Positions 25,221 through 30,140 of a stretch of 30,140 bases of DNA are shown piece by piece. Numbering within the stretch: the first letter of the stretch is position 1; each line of letters opens with the position of its first letter. The notes below the pieces were generated by a model. The model made no database searches. It saw only the letters and a list, made by a program, of their open reading frames with translations, and was not told where the DNA came from. A program made the translations under genes and the position numbers. Source of the stretch: Clostridiaceae bacterium UBA5444 (GTDB lineage: Bacteria > Bacillota > Clostridia > Clostridiales > Oxobacteraceae); assembly GCA_002426575.1 (NCBI GenBank), contig DIRE01000068.1:43193-73332 (forward strand). The letters run 5' to 3'.

Positions 25221-25250
25221 TTAACACTGTGCTAAAACATAGCCTATAAT
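25221..25250 (+). promoter_or_regulatory. strong sigma-A promoter for the DUF5685 operon
   Basis: TTAACA at 25221-25226 (five of six) and TATAAT at 25245-25250 (six of six) have an 18-base spacer. It starts four bases after the nested repeat ends. The predicted leader is about 115 bases long. Confidence 0.65.
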
Positions 25251-25370
25251 TTTTATTATGCAAAGTTAGGTAAAGTCTCCATGGCAAGGGTTATGTAACA
25301 ACATCTAATACTTTAATTGGAGTCCAATAAATGCTATCATTTATTTAGGTCTGAATTTTTTGGAGGATAT
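25251..25370 (+). other. long leader of the DUF5685 operon with a stem-loop
   Basis: The leader contains a perfect hairpin, AATAAATG at 25326-25333 with CATTTATT at 25338-25345 around CTAT, ending 16 bases before the GGAGG ribosome site at 25362-25366. An in-frame start at 25317 exists but has no ribosome site and would translate through the hairpin, so it is rejected. The region 25030-25104 upstream of the nested repeat holds only AT-rich sequence and a small CTGTT/AACAG hairpin; I see no confident promoter there for the minus-strand oxidoreductase. Confidence 0.4.
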
Positions 25371-26243
25371 ATGTTTGGGTATGTTTTTCCGGATAAGCCG
25401 GAGATGAAGATTAAAGAATTTGAACTATTTAGGGCATATTATTGTGGATTATGTAAATCAATTGGAAGAAACTGTGGACAAGTTTCAAGATTTACACTAA
25501 ATTATGATTGCTCATTTTTAAGTATTGTATTATCATCTCTAAAAGGAGATCCTGAATCAATAAAACCAGAAAAGTGTATAGCACACCCTTTAAATAAAAG
25601 GCTAATGGTTGGTGAAAGCAATGTACTTGAGTATGTGTCATATATAAATATAATGCTTTCATATTATAAACTGTTAGATGATTATAATGATGAAGGATCC
25701 ATTAAGCATAAAGGTCTTATGATCCCATTAAAGCCAGCATTTAAAAAGGCGTTAAAGCAATATCCTAAAAAGGGGGATGTTATAACTAAAAGGCTTGATG
25801 AACTTTCAGCTATAGAAAAAAGTGGGTGCAAATCAATAGATGAAGCTGCAGATCCCTTTGCAAAGCTTACAGGGGATATGTTTATGTATGAACCTTTATG
25901 CACAGATGAAAATACTAAAAAGGCCCTTAGCTGGTTTGGCTATAATATAGGTAAATGGATTTATATTATTGATGCATATGATGACATAGAAAAGGATATA
26001 AAGAATAAAAGTTTTAATCCTATTTTACTCAGCTTCTGCTATAATAATGAAAAAGCTATTGATTTTAAAAATAAAGTAAAAGACAATATAAAATTCACGC
26101 TTACCTATACACTAAGTGAAGTTGGAAAAGCTTTTGAGCTTTTGGAGATTAAAAAAAACAGAGAGATTATAGAAAATATAGTATATGGGGGGATGTATAA
26201 AAAGACCCTTCAAATTATTAATAAAGGAGAAAAAGACAAATGA
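25371..26243 (+). CDS. DUF5685 family protein
   Basis: No function is established for this family. The 290-residue protein starts MFGYVFPDKPEMKIKEFELF, the family's characteristic opening, at an ATG with GGAGG at 25362-25366. It is soluble, mostly helical, with a conserved CGLC at 25-28, further Cys at 35, 47 and 69 (followed by IAHP), and two acidic motifs: DDYND at 103-107 and DAYDDIEKD at 201-209, the latter after GKWIYII. The spacing and form of these acidic motifs recall the paired Asp motifs of class I isoprenoid synthases, in particular the G-x3-Q-x2-N-x2-R-D-x3-D pattern of squalene/phytoene synthases. That is my inference, not a known annotation. It overlaps the J-domain gene by four bases (ATGA), so translation is coupled. 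Confidence 0.85.
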   Translation: MFGYVFPDKPEMKIKEFELFRAYYCGLCKSIGRNCGQVSRFTLNYDCSFLSIVLSSLKGDPESIKPEKCIAHPLNKRLMVGESNVLEYVSYINIMLSYYKLLDDYNDEGSIKHKGLMIPLKPAFKKALKQYPKKGDVITKRLDELSAIEKSGCKSIDEAADPFAKLTGDMFMYEPLCTDENTKKALSWFGYNIGKWIYIIDAYDDIEKDIKNKSFNPILLSFCYNNEKAIDFKNKVKDNIKFTLTYTLSEVGKAFELLEIKKNREIIENIVYGGMYKKTLQIINKGEKDK

Positions 26244-26860
26244 AGGATCCTTATGAGGTACTTGGAGTAAGTAAAGGAGCATCTGAAGAAGAGATAAAAA
26301 AAGCATACATTGAACTGGTTAAAAAATACCACCCTGATCAATATAGGGATAACCCATTATCTTCACTTGCAGAAGAAAAATTAAAAGAGATAAATGAAGC
26401 ATATGATTATTTAGTTAAGAATAAAAATGGGGAATCAGGCGGATATGACTCCTACAATGGGGGCAATCAATATGGCGGTGGTGATAGTAACTTTAATGAA
26501 ATAAGGAATTTAATAAATAATGGAGAGATAGTAAGGGCAGAGCAAATGTTAGATTCAATGCATACCAAAACAGCTGAATGGCACTATTTAAAGGGGATAA
26601 TAGGTATGAGAAAAGGTTGGTATAGTCAAGGCTATAATGACCTTCAAACTGCAGTTAAGATGGACCCTTCCAATTTTGAGTATAGAGATGCATTAAATAA
26701 AGCTAACAATTCAAATACAACATATGCATCAAGACCTTACGGCGGTGGGTATAATAGACCAAATAATACTGGGGCAGATATGTGCCAGGTATGTAGTTGG
26801 CTTTGGTGTACAGATACATGCTGTGAATGTATGGGAGGAGATTGTATAAGATGTATCTAA
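26240..26860 (+). CDS. J-domain protein with TPR-like region and cysteine-rich tail
   Basis: This is a DnaJ-type cochaperone, not canonical DnaJ. The 206-residue protein has a J domain at 3-63 with the essential HPD at 31-33, a Gly/Tyr/Asn-rich linker (about 67-86), a TPR-like helical region (about 88-155), a short linker, and a tail with eight cysteines in 24 residues (Cys182, 185, 190, 194, 195, 197, 202 and 205). The canonical DnaJ zinc repeats CXXCXGXG and substrate-binding domain are absent. It should stimulate DnaK ATPase and may guide it to a special client. Its start overlaps the DUF5685 stop, and the membrane-protein gene follows 12 bases after. The dense cysteines could bind metal or be lipidated; the sequence does not say which. 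Confidence 0.9.
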   Translation: MKDPYEVLGVSKGASEEEIKKAYIELVKKYHPDQYRDNPLSSLAEEKLKEINEAYDYLVKNKNGESGGYDSYNGGNQYGGGDSNFNEIRNLINNGEIVRAEQMLDSMHTKTAEWHYLKGIIGMRKGWYSQGYNDLQTAVKMDPSNFEYRDALNKANNSNTTYASRPYGGGYNRPNNTGADMCQVCSWLWCTDTCCECMGGDCIRCI

Positions 26861-26872
26861 GGCGGTGGGAAA

Positions 26873-27379
26873 ATGTCTACAAATAGTAGGGGCACATCTT
26901 TAGGGGGAATACTTGGAGCCCTTTGTATAATATGTATATATTTCGCATCAAGCATGCCAACAAGCAGAATTTTCCTTTATGGATTAAGCTCAATATTTTG
27001 CGGAATAATGGTCGTAGAGACGGATAGAAAATGGGCATGGGTATTTTATGGAGCTACATCAATTTTGTCTATATTTATAATACCAAATAAAGCTGGACTT
27101 GTACCTTATATATTACTTTTGGGGTATTATGGAATAATGAAATATTACATAGAAAAGATACAAAGCGTGATATTTGAGATTTTGCTAAAAGGGTTAATGT
27201 TTACAGCATCAATGTGGGCATGTTATATTTTTATAAAAGTAGTTTTAGGTTTAAATATTTCAATTAAGTTTCCACTATGGGAGTTTGGCATACTAGCGCT
27301 TGCTATATTTTATCTATATGATTTTATTTACACAAAATTTATGATATACTATGAAACTAAATTTAAAAAAAGTAGATAA
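26873..27379 (+). CDS. small multi-spanning membrane protein of unknown function
   Basis: The 168-residue protein has about five hydrophobic segments (for example GGILGALCIICIYFA and LLLGYYGIMKYYIE regions) and short polar ends; it ends in a lysine-rich tail. I do not recognise a family. The ATG at 26873 follows GGCGGTGGGAAA, 12 bases after the J-domain gene, so it is the third gene of the DUF5685 operon. It could be the membrane site at which the other two act. A bidirectional terminator follows directly. Confidence 0.75.
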   Translation: MSTNSRGTSLGGILGALCIICIYFASSMPTSRIFLYGLSSIFCGIMVVETDRKWAWVFYGATSILSIFIIPNKAGLVPYILLLGYYGIMKYYIEKIQSVIFEILLKGLMFTASMWACYIFIKVVLGLNISIKFPLWEFGILALAIFYLYDFIYTKFMIYYETKFKKSR

Positions 27380-27380
27380 T

Positions 27381-27415
27381 AAAAAGCTGTTTCAAATTTT
27401 ATGAAACAGCTTTTT
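27381..27415. terminator. bidirectional terminator between convergent operons
   Basis: AAAAAGCTGTTTCA at 27381-27394 pairs perfectly with TGAAACAGCTTTTT at 27402-27415. T-runs fall at the 3' end on both strands, ending the DUF5685 operon and the met operon. Confidence 0.9.
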
Positions 27416-27426
27416 ATATTGCCATG

Positions 27427-28266
27427 TTAAAATGCAGGTATTATTGCACCTTTATATTTATCTTCAATAAACTTTTTAACCTCTGGTGAGTTAAGTGCTT
27501 TAGCAAGCTCTAAAATAGCAGGTGAATCCTGATTATCTTCTCTTACTGCAAGTACGTTTGCATAAGGTGAATCTTTATCCTCCATAAATATAGCATCGTT
27601 CATAGGATTTAAACCAATCTTTAGTGCAAAGTTAGTATTTATAATTGAAAGATCAACGTCTTGTAATGTTCTTGGAAGCTGTGCAGCCTCAAGCTCGCTA
27701 AACTTTAGATTTTTAGGGTTTTCTACAATATCTCTTGGAGTTTGAGCTAAACTTTTTTCATCCTTAAGCTTTATTAGGCCTTCCTTTTGAAGAAGCAAAA
27801 GAGCTCTTCCTTCGTTTGTTGCATCATTTGGTATAGAGACTGTTGCCCCATCTTTTAATTCATCCTTTGATTTTATCTTTTTAGAATATGCACCCATTGG
27901 CTCTATATGAACATTTGCTACAGAGACTAATTTCATTCCCTTTTCTTTCGCAAAGTCCTCCATGTAGGGTTTATGTTGGAAGAAGTTAGCATCAAGTTTC
28001 TTTTCATCAAGAGCCATGTTTGGAAGCACATAGTCATTGAATTCTGTAACTTCAATCTCGATTCCTTTTTCCTTTAAAATTGGTTTTACTACTTCTAATA
28101 TTTCGGCATGAGGTTCTGGAGATGCTCCTATTACGAGTTTAACAGTACCTTTATCTCCAGTAGTGTCTGCAGGCTTTTTGTCACTATCTCCTCCCTTAGC
28201 TCCGCACCCTGAAAGAAGGGTAACAGCAAGCAGGGATGTTGCAAGCAATTTAATAAACTTTTTCAT
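27427..28266 (-). CDS. metQ: methionine-binding lipoprotein MetQ (NlpA family)
   Basis: This is the substrate-binding lipoprotein of the MetNIQ importer, held on the outer membrane face. From the ATG at 28266 it has 279 residues, with signal MKKFIKLLATSLLAVTLLSG and lipobox LSGC (Cys21). The mature part shows NlpA family signatures: GASPEPHAEIL, ANFFQHKPYME, and PNDATNEGRALLLLQ near the ligand pocket. An upstream in-frame start at 28299 would overlap metI; AAGGAGG at 28274-28280 fixes the start at 28266. It is the last gene of the S-box-controlled operon. The NlpA family also includes binders of other amino acids, but the riboswitch makes methionine by far the likeliest ligand. Confidence 0.93.
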   Translation of the reverse strand: MKKFIKLLATSLLAVTLLSGCGAKGGDSDKKPADTTGDKGTVKLVIGASPEPHAEILEVVKPILKEKGIEIEVTEFNDYVLPNMALDEKKLDANFFQHKPYMEDFAKEKGMKLVSVANVHIEPMGAYSKKIKSKDELKDGATVSIPNDATNEGRALLLLQKEGLIKLKDEKSLAQTPRDIVENPKNLKFSELEAAQLPRTLQDVDLSIINTNFALKIGLNPMNDAIFMEDKDSPYANVLAVREDNQDSPAILELAKALNSPEVKKFIEDKYKGAIIPAF

Positions 28267-28285
28267 TTTTTCTGCCTCCTTAAAA

Positions 28286-28954
28286 TTATCTTTTATCAAA
28301 CTTTTTAGCTAATAAGTTTCCTATATTTTGTATAATTTCGACCAAAATCATTAAAACAATTATGGTTGCTATGAGTACATCAGTTTCAAATCTTTGGTAT
28401 CCATATCTTATTGCAAGATCGCCTAAACCACCTCCCCCTACGGCTCCTGCCATTGCAGAATATCCTATTATATTTATAATTGTGAGTGTAACTCCAAGTA
28501 TCAATGAAGGCATAGCCTCCGGAATCATAACCTTAAATATAATCTGAGGGATTGTTGCCCCAACTGATAGTGAAGCTTCTATAATGCCCCAGCTAACTTC
28601 CTTTAATGCAGATTCTATAACCCTTGCAACAAAAGGTGCTGCAGCAATGGATAATGGAACGACCGCAGCTTCTCTTCCTATGGTTGTTCCAACAATTAAT
28701 CTTGATAGAGGGAAGATAGCAATTATTAGTATAATAAATGGAAGAGAACGCATCATATTTATTATAAAGCTCAACACTTTGTTTAAATTAGGTTTTTCCC
28801 ATATATGACCTTTTTCAGTTATAACAAGTATTATTCCAAGAGGAAGCCCTATTAAAACAGCAAATATTGTTGAAAAAAACACCATATACAATGTATCTAA
28901 AAGGGATGGAGTTAATAGCTCTAAAAGTCCCTTAATGTATTCAGATGTTATCAT
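28286..28954 (-). CDS. metI: methionine ABC transporter permease MetI
   Basis: This is the membrane permease of the MetNIQ importer, 222 residues with five membrane segments, the standard MetI size. The EAA-like coupling loop is EASLSVGATIPQIIFKVMIP, followed by SMAGAVGGGGLGDLAIRYGY near the C-terminus, a family hallmark. The ATG at 28954 has GAGGTGA upstream and overlaps the end of metN by 14 bases, which implies coupled translation. The metQ start follows 19 bases after the stop. Confidence 0.95.
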   Translation of the reverse strand: MITSEYIKGLLELLTPSLLDTLYMVFFSTIFAVLIGLPLGIILVITEKGHIWEKPNLNKVLSFIINMMRSLPFIILIIAIFPLSRLIVGTTIGREAAVVPLSIAAAPFVARVIESALKEVSWGIIEASLSVGATIPQIIFKVMIPEAMPSLILGVTLTIINIIGYSAMAGAVGGGGLGDLAIRYGYQRFETDVLIATIIVLMILVEIIQNIGNLLAKKFDKR

Positions 28955-29963
28955 TTTTCATCACCTCAATTTTCAAATTACGTCTTTCTAAGTAGTCTAG
29001 TGCAGAAGCAACATTCTCTTTACTCCCAGTGATTTTTATAATTAAGCTGCCAACCTGCATGTGCTGTATATTTTCTATATTTCCTGTAATAATATTTGCA
29101 TCTACATCAAACTTTTTTACCATCTGTGATATAAATGGCTTATTAGCATCTTCCCCTAGGAATGATACCCTAACTATTGCCTCATTTGGATTGTTATCAT
29201 TAACAAGTATGCCTTCAGGAAGTTTTGCAACAGTATCTTTTAGGAATCTTTTTGACGTTTTGGTCTTTGGATTTGAGAAAAGATCAATCACCCTTCCTTG
29301 TTCAACAACCACGTTATTTTCTATAACTGCAACCTTGTCGCATAAATCCTTTATAACAGACATCTCATGAGTTACTACAATAATTGTAATTCCATATTCT
29401 TTATTTATATTTTTTAAAAGCTTTAGTATGGATTCTGTTGTTGTAGGGTCAAGAGCTGATGTGGCTTCATCTGAAAGTATTATATCAGGATTGTTTGCAA
29501 GTGCACGGGCTATGCCAACCCTTTGCTTTTGTCCGCCAGATAACTGAGATGGATATGCATCCTTTTTATCAGTAAGCTCAACAACCTCCAAAAGCTCTGT
29601 AACTCTTTTCTTTATATCCTGATCAGAAATACTAGATATTTTCAGTGGAAAAGCAATGTTTTCGTATACTGTTGAGTTCATCAATAGATTAAAGTGCTGA
29701 AATATCATACCTATCTTTTTTCTAGTTTCTCTAAGAGAACTTTTGTTAAGCTTTGTTATATCAATACCGTTTATTAAAATACTTCCGTCTGTAACATCTT
29801 CTAACCTGTTTATACATCTAAGAAGAGTGGACTTACCAGCACCGCTGAGTCCTATTATTCCAAATATATCCCCATCATCTATGTGAAGGTTTATGTTGTT
29901 TAAAGCCGTTACTTCACCATCTGCGGTAGTGAATTTTTTTGAAACATCAATTATATCGATCAA
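28941..29963 (-). CDS. metN: methionine ABC transporter ATPase MetN
   Basis: This ATPase drives methionine import. The 340-residue protein has Walker A GLSGAGKST (38-46), the signature LSGGQKQRVGIARAL, Walker B DIILSDEAT and the switch histidine in VTHEMS. A C-terminal NIL domain (about 265-335) binds methionine and inhibits uptake in characterised MetN proteins, so both RNA and protein feedback are present here. The start is a TTG at 29963 placed by GGGGGG at 29972-29977; an ATG at 29970 is in another frame. It is the first gene behind the SAM riboswitch. Confidence 0.95.
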   Translation of the reverse strand: MIDIIDVSKKFTTADGEVTALNNINLHIDDGDIFGIIGLSGAGKSTLLRCINRLEDVTDGSILINGIDITKLNKSSLRETRKKIGMIFQHFNLLMNSTVYENIAFPLKISSISDQDIKKRVTELLEVVELTDKKDAYPSQLSGGQKQRVGIARALANNPDIILSDEATSALDPTTTESILKLLKNINKEYGITIIVVTHEMSVIKDLCDKVAVIENNVVVEQGRVIDLFSNPKTKTSKRFLKDTVAKLPEGILVNDNNPNEAIVRVSFLGEDANKPFISQMVKKFDVDANIITGNIENIQHMQVGSLIIKITGSKENVASALDYLERRNLKIEVMKNDNI

Positions 29964-29994
29964 AACCCATACCCCCCAAAATTATAAATACAAT

Positions 29995-30140
29995 AAAAAA
30001 GCCTCTTTCATATAGATGAAAGAGGTATATATAGCTATAACCTATCTCTCATCTGCCAATGTTTCCATTGCAGGAATTGGCACCGCTGTATTCAAATGAG
30101 AATACCGGTTGCCGGGCTTCATAGGGCCAGTCCCTCCACC
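29995..30140 (-). ncRNA. SAM-I riboswitch (S-box), 5' end cut by the window
   Basis: On the minus strand the aptamer reads GGTGGAGGGACTGGCCC, then ATGAAGCCCGGCAACC, CGGTGCCAATTCCTGC and GATGAGAGA, all classic S-box blocks. The terminator follows: CCTCTTTCA (30017-30025 complement) with TGAAAGAGG (30002-30010 complement) and a run of six Ts at 29995-30000. The 3' strand of aptamer helix P1 (GATGAGAGATAGGT) can instead pair with ACCTCTTTCATC of the terminator, so SAM binding frees the terminator and shuts off metNIQ. A few bases of P1 and the promoter lie beyond the window. Confidence 0.95.

Noticed and set aside
25317..25370. Longer N-terminus for the DUF5685 protein
   Set aside because: There is no ribosome site before 25317, and the family-typical MFGYV start at 25371 has a perfect GGAGG.
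1..30140. Prophage, transposon, tRNA, rRNA, toxin-antitoxin or defence genes
   Set aside because: No integrase, transposase, structural RNA or defence domain was recognised; the window reads as ordinary chromosome with accessory sugar loci.

Overview
The window is AT-rich DNA (about one third GC by eye) with strong AGGAGG-type ribosome binding sites, some GTG and TTG starts, and rho-independent terminators between most transcription units. It carries an S-box leader on a met operon, triple CWB2 cell-wall anchoring repeats, a BglG/PRD regulator with a lactose-family PTS, and a DUF5685 gene. Together these point to a Gram-positive member of the Clostridia; I cannot name a species. No rRNA, tRNA, CRISPR array, transposase or phage gene was seen.

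Layout, left to right. (1) 65-3656: a CUT1 sugar ABC importer of the LplB/YtcP/LplA type, with two permeases and a lipoprotein but no ATPase, ending in a hairpin. (2) 3990-13111: a 2491-residue secreted protein with two GHL10 (DUF187) glycosidase-like domains, one near each end of a stalk of Ig-like, carbohydrate-binding-like and FIVAR modules, anchored by three CWB2 repeats. It is followed by a cytosolic NagZ-type GH3 beta-N-acetylglucosaminidase. (3) 13154-14515 (minus): a GPH-family sugar:cation symporter, divergent from the next unit. (4) 14712-20866: CutC, a multidomain PRD regulator, then, after a terminator, an inverted repeat and a promoter, the units EIIA(Lac), N4-(beta-N-acetylglucosaminyl)-L-asparaginase, EIIC and EIIB, and beyond another terminator a small unknown protein. 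(5) 21037-23380: an ABC exporter pair. (6) 23443-24987 (minus): a FAD oxidoreductase fused to a Rieske domain. (7) 25105-25217: a 113-bp nested inverted repeat. (8) 25371-27379: DUF5685, a J-domain protein with a cysteine-rich tail, and a small membrane protein. (9) 27427-30140 (minus): metNIQ methionine importer behind a SAM-I riboswitch cut by the window end.

How the genes may work together. Regions 2-4 share a theme of amino-sugar glycan use. The giant surface protein may cut wall or host glycans, NagZ removes beta-GlcNAc inside the cell, and the PTS with glycosylasparaginase looks built to import and split GlcNAc-asparagine or a close relative. The link of CutC to this locus is unexplained. 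This glycoasparagine PTS locus, the two-headed surface protein, the DUF5685/J-domain/membrane module and the 113-bp repeat are the parts most worth following up.
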